Assembly: GCA_017415455.1 (NCBI GenBank)
Contig: JAFQGS010000075.1
Location: forward strand, 1 to 42,646
From: Prevotella sp.
Lineage (GTDB): Bacteria; Bacteroidota; Bacteroidia; Bacteroidales; Bacteroidaceae
Length of the DNA: 42,646 nt
Reading direction: 5' to 3'
Part shown: piece after piece, positions 27,479 to 37,476 of the stretch
How positions within the stretch are numbered: the first letter of the stretch is position 1
Layout: each line of letters begins with the position of its first letter
Translations under genes and position numbers: made by a program
The notes under the pieces: generated by a model
Told to the model about the DNA's origin: nothing
What the model saw: the letters and a program-made list of their open reading frames with translations, nothing else
Databases searched by the model: none

Positions 27479-28199
27479 TATTATACTCTAATATTCTGTT
27501 AAGTCCGCGTGGGACAATAAAATTGTCTGCAAAGATGGGCATTTTTTCTGAGAAATGCAAATTTAGATGAACACCACCCGTTAAATAAACAAAAAGTTGT
27601 GGATATTTTCTCAAAAATTCTGTTATATATCCTTCAATCTCATATCTAACCCCATGATATACACCATTACGCAATGCAAGTTCTGTGGTATCTCCCAGTT
27701 CGGACACCTCTCCTCTTCGTTCTATCAAAGGCAACTTTGAGGTGAATTCATGGAAAGCCTTCAGGCGCATAGTAGGACCAGGTGAGATGTTACCTCCTAA
27801 ATACTCGCCTGAGGAATTAACAAAATCAAATGTAATACAAGTACCGACATCTATAATCAAGACATCTCTTCCCGGCTGCATATAATTAGCGCCTACAGCC
27901 GCCGCAAGCCTGTCGGCGCCAAGTGTATGAGGAGTTTTATACTTATTAATAATAGGTACAGGAGTCACGCCACTCTCAAACCGAAGCACGGGGAATGGGA
28001 GACTATCCAGAAGATGGTTGAACTCAGAAGACGTATGAGAAACCGCTGCACAAATACCCTTTTCAAAATGATAATCAGAGCAGAGTCTCAACAGTTTATC
28101 ATACTCGCCTTTATCGGAGCGCACCTCGGATATAACATTATCGCCATCGAAGCATACAAATTTAGTACACGTATTTCCGATATCAATAACTAAGTTCAT
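27465..28199 (-). CDS. coaX: Type III pantothenate kinase
   Basis: It phosphorylates pantothenate, the first committed step of CoA synthesis, without the feedback control seen in CoaA. The 244-aa product is an ASKHA-fold kinase: NLVIDIGNT phosphate loop at the N-terminus, TLGADRLAAAVGA in the middle and DVGTCITFD as the second phosphate motif. The frame runs to 28244, but ATG at 28199 places DIGNT in the standard position. It is the first gene of the operon with the barrel and lptC, and divergent from lnb. Confidence 0.95.
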   Translation of the reverse strand: MNLVIDIGNTCTKFVCFDGDNVISEVRSDKGEYDKLLRLCSDYHFEKGICAAVSHTSSEFNHLLDSLPFPVLRFESGVTPVPIINKYKTPHTLGADRLAAAVGANYMQPGRDVLIIDVGTCITFDFVNSSGEYLGGNISPGPTMRLKAFHEFTSKLPLIERRGEVSELGDTTELALRNGVYHGVRYEIEGYITEFLRKYPQLFVYLTGGVHLNLHFSEKMPIFADNFIVPRGLNRILEYNNEFL

Positions 28200-28241
28200 A
28201 TAGTCTATATATTTTTTTAGACATACAAATATAATATGGTG

Positions 28242-28249
28242 CAAAATTA
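28242..28249 (-). promoter_or_regulatory. -7 box of the coaX operon
   Basis: Read on the minus strand this is TAATTTTG, a perfect TAnnTTTG box 43 bp before the coaX start. The -33 region carries only an imperfect TTTC. Confidence 0.6.
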
Positions 28250-28294
28250 TTGAAAAAAAACGAAACTACATCATGTAAAATGGGAAATATAAGT

Positions 28295-28302
28295 TAATTT
28301 TG
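28295..28302 (+). promoter_or_regulatory. -7 box directly before lnb
   Basis: TAATTTTG matches the consensus and ends only five bases before the GTG start codon, so a transcript from it would have almost no leader. No -33 TTTG is seen. Confidence 0.5.
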
Positions 28303-28306
28303 CATC

Positions 28307-29563
28307 GTGAAACATTTCAGATATACCTTTCTTACTATTATATTGCTCTTAGGATTTGCAGGCAAATCCATAGGAGAAAACACGATTTCGACAACGGCAA
28401 GCAACATTGAGCCTGCCGATTCCACTATACGCGTCAGTCTGCTCACCTGTCAACCGGGCAATGAGGTCTACTCTTTTTACGGTCATTCCGCAATAAGATT
28501 TGAGGACAAACAGAACGGAATAGACGTTGCTGTTAACTACGGAATGTTTTCATTCAGCAAACCATTCTTTGTCCTACGGTTTATATTTGGACTGACAGAT
28601 TACGAAATGGGAATCATTCCGTTTGACATATTCCTCAGAAGCTATGAATATGACAAGCGCGGAATATACGAGCAGGAGTTGAATCTTACTAATGAGGAGA
28701 AAATCAAACTAAGAGATGCTATTGAAACCAACTATCTACCGGAGAACAGAGTTTACAGATACAACTATATTTACGACAACTGTACCACACGGGCAAGAGA
28801 TATTTTATTATCACAAATAAGCAGCGATAAAACCATTAAATGCACAATTGAAGAGAACACATACAAGCTTTTGGATATCAACAAATTACCACGACGGAAT
28901 ATTTCTTACAGAGACATGATTCATCATTACACAATGAATCACCCGTGGTCAAGGTTCGGAAACGATTTATTGCTTGGATTCAAAGCAGATTTCACGACAA
29001 ACAAAAAGGAGCAACAATTCCTTCCAGAGTACCTAATGGAGGATTTCCAAACCACGCAAATAATAGCAAATGACGGTGACTCTATTCCTTTGGTAAAAGA
29101 TTCCAGATGGATTCTGCCAAAGTTTCATACGACAACAGAGAGTGCGTTTCCTCTACGCCCGTCGGAGTGTTTCTGGATTATATTCATCATCACCATTGCC
29201 ATTACCGCCATTGAGTTCTTCACAAGGAAATCGCTTTGGGGATATGACACACTACTCATGTCATTATGCGGCTTAAGCGGTATTGTATTGCTCGCAATGT
29301 TTTGTTCGCAGCACCCAACTACAAGCACAAATCTGCAGATACTCATACTAAACCCACTGGCATTGCTCTTCATATACAGGACGACAAAAAACAGCATAAA
29401 GCACAAACCTGACAGTTTTTGGCTTTACTCTATAATTGCCATCATACTTTTCCTTTTAGGCGGATTAATACAACATTATGCTGAAGGAATGTACATATTG
29501 GCATTATCTTTGCTTATTAGATGTATATGGAACATATTAAGATACAGAAAACATGAACAATAA
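28307..29563 (+). CDS. lnb: Lipoprotein N-acyltransferase Lnb (DUF4105)
   Basis: The 418-aa membrane protein has an N-terminal signal or anchor helix (about 6-22), a periplasmic Lnb N-terminal domain (about 40-280) and five C-terminal membrane segments (about 288-412). YGHSAIRF (H60) and YDNCTTR (C159) are the conserved His and Cys expected to form the acyl-transfer site. DUF4105 proteins were shown to N-acylate lipoproteins in Bacteroidetes, which lack the proteobacterial Lnt. GTG 28307 is the only start that keeps the signal helix. The gene ends by overlapping the next start by 11 bp. Confidence 0.85.
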   Translation: MKHFRYTFLTIILLLGFAGKSIGENTISTTASNIEPADSTIRVSLLTCQPGNEVYSFYGHSAIRFEDKQNGIDVAVNYGMFSFSKPFFVLRFIFGLTDYEMGIIPFDIFLRSYEYDKRGIYEQELNLTNEEKIKLRDAIETNYLPENRVYRYNYIYDNCTTRARDILLSQISSDKTIKCTIEENTYKLLDINKLPRRNISYRDMIHHYTMNHPWSRFGNDLLLGFKADFTTNKKEQQFLPEYLMEDFQTTQIIANDGDSIPLVKDSRWILPKFHTTTESAFPLRPSECFWIIFIITIAITAIEFFTRKSLWGYDTLLMSLCGLSGIVLLAMFCSQHPTTSTNLQILILNPLALLFIYRTTKNSIKHKPDSFWLYSIIAIILFLLGGLIQHYAEGMYILALSLLIRCIWNILRYRKHEQ

Positions 29564-30962
29564 ATATCTCGGCATAACTTTAACAGCGATACTGAATTGC
29601 ATCATCGCAGGAGCACAACACCACAATGAGGTACCCAGACTCGTTGTGAATGTAATTGTCGAGCAGATGAACACCAATCATCTTGAGGCATATTGTGGAG
29701 CTTTCTCCGAGAATGGCTTAAGAAAACTTATTCACAATGGGAAAACTTACAGAAATGCCCACTATTCATTTATGCCGTCTGACAAGACCGCAGCATTAGC
29801 ATCCATTGTAACTGGCAGCACACCTTATTACAATGGTATTGTAGGAGCACAATGGCTGGACCGCGCAACACTTATTCCAACATCATGCGTTGACGACTCA
29901 AGATATTACGACTTTGGGACAAATACAAAATCATCACCATCGCAGATCGCATCATCTACAATTGGCGACGAACTAAAAGTCGCATCCAAAGGAGAGGCCA
30001 TTGTTTACGGAATTGCCCACGACCGTGACGCAGCAATAATATCTGCTGGACATTCCGCCGACGGTGCTTTCTGGATAGACAACAACAGCAAGCAATGGTG
30101 CACATCGTCATATTACTCGAAGAAAGCTCCCAAATGGCTCAACGCATACAACAACATTGTAAAACGACAGTACAACTATGACAACTGTCATATTACGGAC
30201 ATGGCTCTGCAGTGTATCGACTCTAACATAATGGGGTATGATGACGTCACCGACATGATTTTTGTGACCTACAACATATTAAAGGAGAACAAAAACGACA
30301 TCAAAGAGAGTTATCTGAAGCTTGACAGAAACATAGAGAAACTAATATCACATATTGAGAACAAATTTGGAAAGGACAACATCCTTATAGTTCTGACCAG
30401 CAGCGGTTTTGAGGACAAAAGTGACGAAGAGTACGAGAAATACAGAATTCCATCTGGAACATTCTACATAAACAGAAGCGCCAATCTTCTTAATATGTAT
30501 CTTAGCGCCATTTATGGTCACGACAAATACATTGACGCTTGCTTCTATAATAACATTTATCTAAATACAAGAATGATTGACGAGCGAAGGCTCAACTGCA
30601 ACGACATTTTAGAGCATTGCAAATCATTCTTGATGCAGAACTCAGGTGTACAGAACGTATATACCAGCAACAACATAACGTCTTCATTATCTTCCGACAA
30701 GATACGCAACGGATTTAACGCATTTCACAGCGGTGATATAATAATAGAGACAATGCCTGGCTGGAAACTATTCAACGAGGACAACCAGCAACAATACAAG
30801 TCTCCGTTCAGGTTCACACCATACCCTATTATATTTTACGGGGCTGGAATAATATCAGATAAGAATGACGGACATGTCATAATGGAGCGTATTGCACCTA
30901 CTATCGCCAAGAGTATACAGATAAGAGCCCCTAACGCATGTGACACCGCTCCACTTTTCTAA
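29553..30962 (+). CDS. Alkaline-phosphatase-superfamily protein, catalytic residues lost
   Basis: The 469-aa secreted protein (signal peptide about 1-21) follows the PafA-type alkaline phosphatase / phosphodiesterase fold: INVIVEQM-like first strand, VTGSTPYYNGIVG, STIGDELK and IISAGHSADGAFW. The metal and catalytic positions are changed. The first Asp is Glu (E37 in VEQM), the nucleophile Thr position aligns with K78 (a Thr follows at 79), and the late D-H metal pair is replaced in VLTSSGFED. The C-terminal His ligands are absent around SPFRFTPYPIIF. It is probably an inactive relative. It overlaps lnb, so a joint envelope role is likely. Confidence 0.75.
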   Translation: MNNKYLGITLTAILNCIIAGAQHHNEVPRLVVNVIVEQMNTNHLEAYCGAFSENGLRKLIHNGKTYRNAHYSFMPSDKTAALASIVTGSTPYYNGIVGAQWLDRATLIPTSCVDDSRYYDFGTNTKSSPSQIASSTIGDELKVASKGEAIVYGIAHDRDAAIISAGHSADGAFWIDNNSKQWCTSSYYSKKAPKWLNAYNNIVKRQYNYDNCHITDMALQCIDSNIMGYDDVTDMIFVTYNILKENKNDIKESYLKLDRNIEKLISHIENKFGKDNILIVLTSSGFEDKSDEEYEKYRIPSGTFYINRSANLLNMYLSAIYGHDKYIDACFYNNIYLNTRMIDERRLNCNDILEHCKSFLMQNSGVQNVYTSNNITSSLSSDKIRNGFNAFHSGDIIIETMPGWKLFNEDNQQQYKSPFRFTPYPIIFYGAGIISDKNDGHVIMERIAPTIAKSIQIRAPNACDTAPLF

Positions 30963-31041
30963 AAGTGCGCTTTATTGATACAAATTAGGTGTCAAATATC
31001 AATTTATCATATAGTTCTCTGCTAAATCAAAATAAAATTAG

Positions 31042-31049
31042 TAATTTTG
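31042..31049 (+). promoter_or_regulatory. -7 box of secA
   Basis: TAATTTTG, a perfect TAnnTTTG box, lies 45 bp before the secA start codon. No clear -33 TTTG is present. Confidence 0.6.
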
Positions 31050-31093
31050 CAAGAACTTTACATAAACATATATTATTAAAATAAATATTTAAG

Positions 31094-34000
31094 ATGGGAT
31101 TTAGTAATTTCCTCAAGTCACTATTCGGTGACAAATCAACACGAGACATGAAGCTCATTCAGCCTCTTGTAGAGAAAATAAAGGCTGCATATCCAGAGAT
31201 ACAATCATTAGACAATGACGCCTTACGCGCAAAGACCAAAGAGATACAAAAGTATGTACAGGACTCTGCCAAGGAACAGAAAGAGAAGATTGAGGAGCTG
31301 AGAAGCAAAATAGAGTCATTACCTATTGACGAGAGAGAAGAGCTTTTCACTCAGATTGACAAATTAGACAAAGAAGTTCTTAACACATACGAGAAAGCAC
31401 TTGACGAAGTAATGCCTGTTGCCTTCAGTATTGTAAAGGAGACAGCACGCAGGTTGACAGAGAACGAGGAGATCGTTGTTACAGCAACAGACTTTGATCG
31501 TGACCTGTCAATAACCAAGGATTTTGTAAGGATTGAAGGAGACAAAGCCATTTATAGCAACAAATGGATTGCCGGTGGTAACGAGATGCGCTGGGACATG
31601 GTGCATTACGACGTTCAGCTATTTGGCGGCGTAGTATTACATCAGGGAAAGATTGCCGAGATGGCCACTGGTGAAGGTAAGACTCTTGTTGCCACACTAC
31701 CTGTATTCCTTAACGCACTTACAGGAAATGGTGTTCACGTGGTGACAGTGAACGACTATCTTGCAAAGCGTGACTCAGAGTGGATGGGGCCGCTCTATAT
31801 GTTCCATGGCCTTTCTGTTGATTGCATTGACAAGCACAGACCAAATTCAATTGAAAGGCGTAACGCTTACAAAGCCGATATCACATTCGGAACAAACAAT
31901 GAGTTTGGCTTTGACTACCTGCGTGACAACATGGCAATATCACCAGAGGACCTTGTACAGAGAAGGCATAACTATGCTATTGTCGACGAGGTTGACTCTG
32001 TACTTGTTGACGATGCACGAACACCACTTATCATATCCGGTCCTGTACCAAATGGAGACGACCAAATGTTTGAGGAGTACCAGCCACTTGTAGAAAAGCT
32101 GGTTGAGGTACAACGCAAGCTTGCAACTCAGTATCTGTCAGAGGCAAAGCAAAAGATTAATGAAGGACGTGACAAGAACGACACCAAGTTGCAGGAAGAG
32201 GGTTTCCTGAGTCTATTCCGTTCACACAAATCACTGCCAAAGAACAAGCCTTTAATTAAATATCTCTCAGAAGAAGGTATTAAGGCAGGTATGCTCAAGA
32301 CAGAAGAGATGTACATGGAGAACAACAACCGCAGGATGCCTGAGGCTGTAGAACCATTGTACTTCGTTGTTGACGAGAAACTCAACTCTGTGGATTTGAC
32401 AGACAAAGGAACCGAATGGCTTGCAAAGCAAGTTAACGACAAAGAGCTGTTTGTACTTCCTGACATCACCACAGAACTGTCTAATCTTGAGAACGAAAAA
32501 GACCTTACAGAACAGCAGAAGGTAGACAAGAGAGACTCACTCCTTAACCATTATGCCGTTCAGAGCGAGAGGGTTCATACAATACAACAGCTCCTTAAGG
32601 CATATACCATGTTCAACAAGGATGATGAATATGTTGTTATTGACGGTGAGGTGAAAATCGTTGATGAGCAGACCGGACGTATCATGGAAGGACGCCAGTG
32701 GAGCGACGGACTCCATCAGGCTGTTGAAGCCAAGGAGCACGTAAAGGTAAAAGACGCCACACAGACATTTGCAACTATAACATTACAGAACTACTTCCGT
32801 ATGTATCACAAGCTGTCAGGAATGACAGGAACTGCTACAACTGAGGCAGGAGAATTCTGGGATATCTACAAGCTGGATGTTGTTGAGATACCTACGAACA
32901 AGCCAATAGCCCGCAAGGACATGGATGACAGGGTATACAAGACATCACGTGAGAAATACAATGCCGTTATCGACGAAATTGTGGCAATGCGCGAGTCTGG
33001 TCGTCCTACACTTGTCGGAACAACATCTGTAGAGATTTCCGAGTTGCTTTCAAAAATGCTCAGCATGCGTAAGATTCCTCACCAGGTTCTTAACGCAAAA
33101 CTTCATCAGAAGGAGGCTGACATTGTAGCTCTTGCCGGACAAAGTACAGACGGTAAGGGTGCTGTGACCATTGCAACCAACATGGCTGGTCGTGGTACCG
33201 ACATCAAGCTGTCACCCGAGGTTAAGGCAGCAGGCGGACTTGCCATTATCGGTACAGAGCGCCATGAGAGCCGACGTGTAGACCGCCAGTTACGTGGTCG
33301 TGCCGGCCGACAGGGAGACCCTGGTAGTTCTGTCTTCTATGTCAGCCTTGAGGACAAACTTATGCGTCTGTTCGCAAGCGAGAGAATAGCAAGAGTCATG
33401 GACAGACTCGGATTCAAGGAAGGTGAGCGTATTGAGAGTCCGATGATCTCAAGTAATATTGAACGTGCACAGAAGAAAGTTGAAGAGAACCACTTCGGAG
33501 TACGTAAACGTCTTCTTGAGTACGACGACGTAATGAACAAGCAGCGTACCGTTGTATATGAGAAACGCCGTCATGCTCTCATGGGCGAGCGTATAGGCAT
33601 GGATATCACAAACATCATCTGGGACCGCGTTTGCAATATCATAGAGAAGAACGACTACGAGGGATGCAAGGAGGAATTCCTCAAGACCCTTGCAATGGAA
33701 TGTCCGTTCAGCAATGATGAGTTCATCAACGAGAGCCGTGAGGAACTTGCAGAGAAATCATTCCAGATTGCGATAAGCGATTTCAAGAGAAAGACAGAGA
33801 GAATCCAGACCATAGGCTATCCAGTAATCAAGCAGGTCTATGAGAATCAGAACAGCATGTATGAGTTCATCATGGTGCCTATTACTGACGGTAAGCGTAT
33901 ATATAATATAAGGTGTAATCTTAAGGAGGCTTACGACACAGAGTGCAAGAGTGTAGTAAAGGAGTTTGAGAAGTCAATCCTCCTGCACATCATTGACGAC

Positions 34001-34417
34001 TGCTGGAAAGAGAATCTGAGAGCCTTGGATGAGTTGAAGCACAGTGTACAGAATGCATCATACGAGCAGAAAGACCCGCTTATAATATTCAAATTAGAGA
34101 GTGTGAAACTGTTTGATGATATGGTTGACCAAATGAACAACCGCATTGTTGGCATACTGATGCGCGGACAGATTCCAGAGATGCAGCAGGAAGAAGTAAG
34201 AGAAGCAGCACCTGAACAGCGCAGCCAGAGATATAACGAGCAGAAAGACGACCTCTCCGACCCTGCTCAGCAGGCAGCGGCAAGCCACGACACACGTGAG
34301 TCTGCAGCTCAGCGCCCTGCCCCGATAAAGAAGGACAAGCTTCCTGGACGTAACGAACCATGTCCTTGCGGTAGTGGTAAGAAGTTTAAGAACTGCCACG
34401 GCAAGGGATTGGTATAA
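31094..34417 (+). CDS. secA: Preprotein translocase ATPase SecA
   Basis: The motor drives unfolded precursors through SecYEG. The 1107-aa length is usual for Bacteroidetes and longer than the 901-aa E. coli protein. Walker [10 protein letters not shown] (about 189-197), the [13 protein letters not shown] helicase segment (near 297), [11 protein letters not shown] and the [13 protein letters not shown] arginine-finger region are all intact. The extra length includes a charged insertion around residues 330-500. The C-terminus carries a Gln/Ala-rich linker and the SEC-C zinc motif ([15 protein letters not shown]) that binds SecB or ribosomes. A strong terminator follows. Confidence 0.98.
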   Translation: MGFSNFLKSLFGDKSTRDMKLIQPLVEKIKAAYPEIQSLDNDALRAKTKEIQKYVQDSAKEQKEKIEELRSKIESLPIDEREELFTQIDKLDKEVLNTYEKALDEVMPVAFSIVKETARRLTENEEIVVTATDFDRDLSITKDFVRIEGDKAIYSNKWIAGGNEMRWDMVHYDVQLFGGVVLHQGKIAEMATGEGKTLVATLPVFLNALTGNGVHVVTVNDYLAKRDSEWMGPLYMFHGLSVDCIDKHRPNSIERRNAYKADITFGTNNEFGFDYLRDNMAISPEDLVQRRHNYAIVDEVDSVLVDDARTPLIISGPVPNGDDQMFEEYQPLVEKLVEVQRKLATQYLSEAKQKINEGRDKNDTKLQEEGFLSLFRSHKSLPKNKPLIKYLSEEGIKAGMLKTEEMYMENNNRRMPEAVEPLYFVVDEKLNSVDLTDKGTEWLAKQVNDKELFVLPDITTELSNLENEKDLTEQQKVDKRDSLLNHYAVQSERVHTIQQLLKAYTMFNKDDEYVVIDGEVKIVDEQTGRIMEGRQWSDGLHQAVEAKEHVKVKDATQTFATITLQNYFRMYHKLSGMTGTATTEAGEFWDIYKLDVVEIPTNKPIARKDMDDRVYKTSREKYNAVIDEIVAMRESGRPTLVGTTSVEISELLSKMLSMRKIPHQVLNAKLHQKEADIVALAGQSTDGKGAVTIATNMAGRGTDIKLSPEVKAAGGLAIIGTERHESRRVDRQLRGRAGRQGDPGSSVFYVSLEDKLMRLFASERIARVMDRLGFKEGERIESPMISSNIERAQKKVEENHFGVRKRLLEYDDVMNKQRTVVYEKRRHALMGERIGMDITNIIWDRVCNIIEKNDYEGCKEEFLKTLAMECPFSNDEFINESREELAEKSFQIAISDFKRKTERIQTIGYPVIKQVYENQNSMYEFIMVPITDGKRIYNIRCNLKEAYDTECKSVVKEFEKSILLHIIDDCWKENLRALDELKHSVQNASYEQKDPLIIFKLESVKLFDDMVDQMNNRIVGILMRGQIPEMQQEEVREAAPEQRSQRYNEQKDDLSDPAQQAAASHDTRESAAQRPAPIKKDKLPGRNEPCPCGSGKKFKNCHGKGLV

Positions 34418-34434
34418 ATTATAAATTAATATAT

Positions 34435-34519
34435 AAATGCTTCTGAGTTATTACATATATCATTTGTTATAAACACACATCTGGATATGGTAGGAACTCA
34501 GAAGCATTTTGTTTTTAGA
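34435..34519 (+). terminator. Terminator-like inverted repeat after secA
   Basis: A perfect 15-bp inverted repeat (AAATGCTTCTGAGTT at 34435-34449 and its complement at 34495-34509) encloses a 45-nt loop and is followed by a T-rich run. The long loop is unusual for an intrinsic terminator, so a regulatory or processing role is also possible. Confidence 0.6.
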
Positions 34520-34559
34520 TAAAAACAAACAGTCTTACACTTTTAGAAAAACAACTGCT

Positions 34560-35348
34560 ATGAAAATAGAAATATCAAACGTTAAGAAGTCATTTGGCGA
34601 CAACGAAGTTGTCAACATAGACAATCTGAGCATAGACAACGGTGAGTTAATAGGCCTTGTAGGAAACAATGGAGCCGGCAAGACCACACTCTTCCGCATA
34701 ATCCTGGACTTATTAAAAGCCAATGACGGTAAGGTGGAGATGACAACCGCTGATGTCGAGAGTCCACAAATAATCAACCCGGCACTATCCGAAGACTGGA
34801 AAACCATCACCGGTGCTTATATAGACGAGGGATTTCTCATTGAATTCCTTACACCAGAGGAGTATTTCTATTTCATCGGTAAGGTGAACAACATATCCAA
34901 AGAGGAAGTGGACAGCAAGCTTGAGATGTTTGAGAAGTTTATGGGCGATGAGATTCTCGGAAAGAAAAAGCTGATAAGAAGTTTCTCTGCCGGCAACAAA
35001 CAGAAAATCGGTATAATATCCACTCTCCTGCACAGACCAGATCTGGTTATCCTGGATGAGCCGTTTAACTTCCTTGACCCAACAAGTCAGATAATGCTCA
35101 AGAACCTTCTTGTGGAATACAATAAAGAGACTAACGCCACAATCATTGTGAGCAGCCACAATCTGTCGCACACAATAGACATCAGTTCTAAGATTGTACT
35201 GATGGAGCACGGACAGATAATAAAGATTCTGCAGAACAACTCCGCTGAGGCCCGTAAAGAACTTGAGGACTATTTCAACGTTAAGGAGAGTGTCAGCGCA
35301 GAAGATGAGTCAGAGAAGGAGATTACAGAGCAAAACGAAATTAATTAA
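34560..35348 (+). CDS. ABC transporter ATP-binding protein, orphan
   Basis: The 262-aa product is a single ABC domain with Walker A GLVGNNGAGKTT (about 31-42), a variant signature SFSAGNKQKIG and Walker B VILDEPFNFLDP, the style of ABC-2-type export ATPases. The frame extends to 34509, but ATG 34560 starts the usual first strand (MKIEISNVKKSFG). The C-terminal tail (about 235-262) is Glu/Ser-rich. No permease gene is adjacent: downstream lies the structured leader and the secreted-protein cassette, so its partner is elsewhere or has been lost. Confidence 0.82.
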   Translation: MKIEISNVKKSFGDNEVVNIDNLSIDNGELIGLVGNNGAGKTTLFRIILDLLKANDGKVEMTTADVESPQIINPALSEDWKTITGAYIDEGFLIEFLTPEEYFYFIGKVNNISKEEVDSKLEMFEKFMGDEILGKKKLIRSFSAGNKQKIGIISTLLHRPDLVILDEPFNFLDPTSQIMLKNLLVEYNKETNATIIVSSHNLSHTIDISSKIVLMEHGQIIKILQNNSAEARKELEDYFNVKESVSAEDESEKEITEQNEIN

Positions 35349-35359
35349 TCAATAATAAT

Positions 35360-35390
35360 TTTGCCTTTACAAATAAAAAACATATCTTTG
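35360..35390 (+). promoter_or_regulatory. Strong promoter of the secreted-protein cassette
   Basis: TTTG at 35360-35363, 19 nt, then TATCTTTG at 35383-35390: a full consensus match. A second TAATTTTG box overlaps the -33 element at 35356-35363. The nearest gene starts at 35734, so the transcript has a leader of about 335 nt that contains the large hairpin structure. Confidence 0.7.
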
Positions 35391-35452
35391 CAAAAATCTC
35401 ATTAATATTAACTTAAAATAATTTGCCAATGAAACATAGCGTATAATTTGTT

Positions 35453-35655
35453 TACGCACATTTAAATACATATTGGAAAAGCGTTTTAGCTTATTCTTTC
35501 TCTCTAAAAGTTTGGCGACTTGAAAGGACTCAGAAGGATTTGCATAAAATGTTCACGCCTAAGCGTGGACTTTTGTGTTATCTTGTGAGTTCAGGTTACG
35601 CCAAACACCTTAGAGAGCGAGATACAACAAAAGTACCGCGCTTTTTTTGTGCGTA
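35453..35655 (+). ncRNA. Large structured RNA leader or small RNA
   Basis: The segment folds almost end to end. The outer closing pair is TACGCACA (453-460) with TGTGCGTA (648-655), counted from 35000. Then come CTCTCTAA (500-507) with TTAGAGAG (610-617), GTTTGGCG (510-517) with CGCCAAAC (599-606), GGACTCA (526-532) with TGAGTTC (586-592), CATAAAA (543-549) with TTTTGTG (571-577), and an apical GTTCACGC / GCGTGGAC hairpin (551-558, 563-570) with loop CTAA. It sits behind a strong promoter and before small secreted-protein genes. It could be a cis-regulatory leader, a separate small RNA, or a MITE-like insertion. No match to a known family is claimed. Confidence 0.55.
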
Positions 35656-35733
35656 TTCCGAAACTAAATCAACAGGTACTACAGAGTAACTGAAAAGCCG
35701 TTAAGTAAATCATAAAATTAAATTTAAACGTAA

Positions 35734-36084
35734 ATGAAACATTTATTTCTTGTACTAATTACGCTTATTTCCTTAACTTATCCTTTTGAGGCAACGGGTA
35801 GTGAAGTAGAAACTGTTTTTGCGGATAATTACGTCGTTTTCCGTACTACCCAAAAATTAAGAGCGAACGATGGAAGAGAAATCTATCTTTACTCAAATAG
35901 AATTTGTGAACTTTATGAAGGTGATAGATTAGTAGTAAAATGTACTTATAGATTACAAGAAGGAGAGGTCAGATTATTAGATGAATATGGGAATACTGTA
36001 TATAAGGGGACCTATCGAATGACTTCAGACAGGAGGAACGTTGTTAGTCTAAGATTAGGGGATACAACTTATTATAAAAAATAA
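35734..36084 (+). CDS. Small secreted protein of unknown function
   Basis: The 116-aa product has a clear signal peptide (1-22, LFLVLITLISLTYPFEATG) and a beta-rich mature part. Alternating strands such as YVVFRTTQKL, EIYLYSNRICELYEGD, RLVVKCTYRL and a closing NVVSLRLGDTTYYKK suggest a compact beta-sandwich or barrel. I do not recognise a family. Base composition is visibly more AT-rich than secA or feoAB (many TTA and AGA codons). It is the first of three co-directional secreted-protein genes behind the structured leader; the next starts 57 bp later. Confidence 0.75.
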   Translation: MKHLFLVLITLISLTYPFEATGSEVETVFADNYVVFRTTQKLRANDGREIYLYSNRICELYEGDRLVVKCTYRLQEGEVRLLDEYGNTVYKGTYRMTSDRRNVVSLRLGDTTYYKK

Positions 36085-36141
36085 GAAAACAAGAAGATTT
36101 GAATATATAATATGAAATATTAAAATTAAAGTATATAGAAT

Positions 36142-36810
36142 ATGAAAAAATATTTAATAGCATTATTCGCAATGGTGTGCACATGTTTGATTTTTCCCAA
36201 TAATGCACAAGCGAAAAAGATTAAGATTGTGACAACTCCAGAAAATGCAAAAATATATGTAGACGGAAATTATGTTGGAGACGGAGTGTATGTATTGAAC
36301 TTTAAAGGAAAAGATGAATTCTTTAGTGTCAAGGTAGAAGCTCCCGGCTATATTGAGAAGAATTTGCGAATATATAAACATGACACACGTAAGGCTATTC
36401 CAATTGATTTGAGAGAAGACGAGACAATAGAAGCTTCTGTTGAATCGGATTTAGCAAACAGATATTTTACAATAAACGTTCGTGACGGAGTTGATGAGAA
36501 TTTAGCCTGGAAATTGCTATCACAAGTTATGTTGAATTATTTTGACGAGATGAAAACTTCCGATAAGGCTTCTGGATACATGAATACAACATGGAAGGTT
36601 GATAAGTTCCCGAAAAGTGAACTAAAAGTACGTACTTCGGTTCAAATCAAGGAAATTACCAGTGAAGGTTTAGCCTATCAGATTAGAATCAAATCCGAGA
36701 TTGCACCAATTGATACTCGAGGAGAACAAGGTTACAAACCTTGGACGCGCGTATTGAAACATTATGAACCTTTAATTAATGAAATGCAACAACGAATAGG
36801 AAAACACTAA
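36142..36810 (+). CDS. Secreted PEGA-domain protein
   Basis: The 222-aa product has a signal peptide (1-24, ending AQA). A PEGA-type beta domain follows (about 26-80: KIVTTPENAKIYVDGNYVG, ending VEAPGYIEKN), then a C-terminal domain of unknown type (about 95-222) with WKLLSQVMLNYFDEM and IRIKSEIAPID. PEGA domains are extracytoplasmic modules related to S-layer and carbohydrate-associated proteins. It is the middle gene of the AT-rich cassette, with 3 bp to the next gene. The function is unknown. Confidence 0.78.
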   Translation: MKKYLIALFAMVCTCLIFPNNAQAKKIKIVTTPENAKIYVDGNYVGDGVYVLNFKGKDEFFSVKVEAPGYIEKNLRIYKHDTRKAIPIDLREDETIEASVESDLANRYFTINVRDGVDENLAWKLLSQVMLNYFDEMKTSDKASGYMNTTWKVDKFPKSELKVRTSVQIKEITSEGLAYQIRIKSEIAPIDTRGEQGYKPWTRVLKHYEPLINEMQQRIGKH

Positions 36811-36813
36811 ATC

Positions 36814-37428
36814 ATGAAAAAGAATTTATTGTCATTACTTTGTTTATTGATACTTTCATCTTCTGCTAATGCTCAAATAAAGATTATAGATACCTTTGAC
36901 GGAATGAGTTCTTTAGATTGGACGCAATATGCAGACAAGGACGTTAGTGCTCTAACGAATATGGGATTCCTTGAATTGAAAGTAAAAAAAGAAGGTTTCT
37001 ATATAAATAGTAGTACAGATTTGCCGATTCTAACAGAATATGATTTTAAAATTACTATAAAAATGGTAATTCCTAAATTTGACGAAAAAGAGACATCGGC
37101 TATTCTGTTCGATATGAATGAGAACTTTAAAAGGCTTGCTTTTATTTTCCAGGAAAATAAGTTTATAGCATGTACTTATAATAATGGTAAATTTAGTATG
37201 GATGAAGGAGAAGAAGTCCGTATTAAACTACCGAAAAAGAAAGATCGTCCGATTGAGGTAACGATAGAACGCAAAGGGGGCAAAATTATCATATCCTATG
37301 ACAATATTGAAATTTTCCGCTGGAAGCGTCAGTTACACTCTCCTTATTTAGGTTTCATAACATCTTCTCATCTTAAGATTGACGAAGTAATAGTTGACCA
37401 GGAATATACTGGAGATGAAGAACAATAG
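36814..37428 (+). CDS. Secreted LamG/jelly-roll-like protein
   Basis: The 204-aa product has a signal peptide (1-20, SSSANAQ) and a single beta-sandwich of the concanavalin or LamG type. It begins IDTFDGMSSLDWTQY and carries the recurrent ETSAILFDMNENFKRLAFIFQ and EVTIERKGGKIIISYD strands seen in jelly-roll sugar-binding or glycoside-related domains. No catalytic residues can be assigned. It begins 3 bp after the PEGA gene and ends before a strong palindromic terminator, closing a three-gene unit of exported proteins. Confidence 0.72.
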   Translation: MKKNLLSLLCLLILSSSANAQIKIIDTFDGMSSLDWTQYADKDVSALTNMGFLELKVKKEGFYINSSTDLPILTEYDFKITIKMVIPKFDEKETSAILFDMNENFKRLAFIFQENKFIACTYNNGKFSMDEGEEVRIKLPKKKDRPIEVTIERKGGKIIISYDNIEIFRWKRQLHSPYLGFITSSHLKIDEVIVDQEYTGDEEQ

Positions 37429-37476
37429 AAGTCATTGATTTCTGAAATGCATTAAGCACCAGAGGCTATAAATAAC

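Noticed and set aside
35500-35617. Integron attC site
   Set aside because: The arms GTTTGGCG / CGCCAAAC do not fit the RYYYAAC / GTTRRRY core sites, and no integrase gene is nearby.
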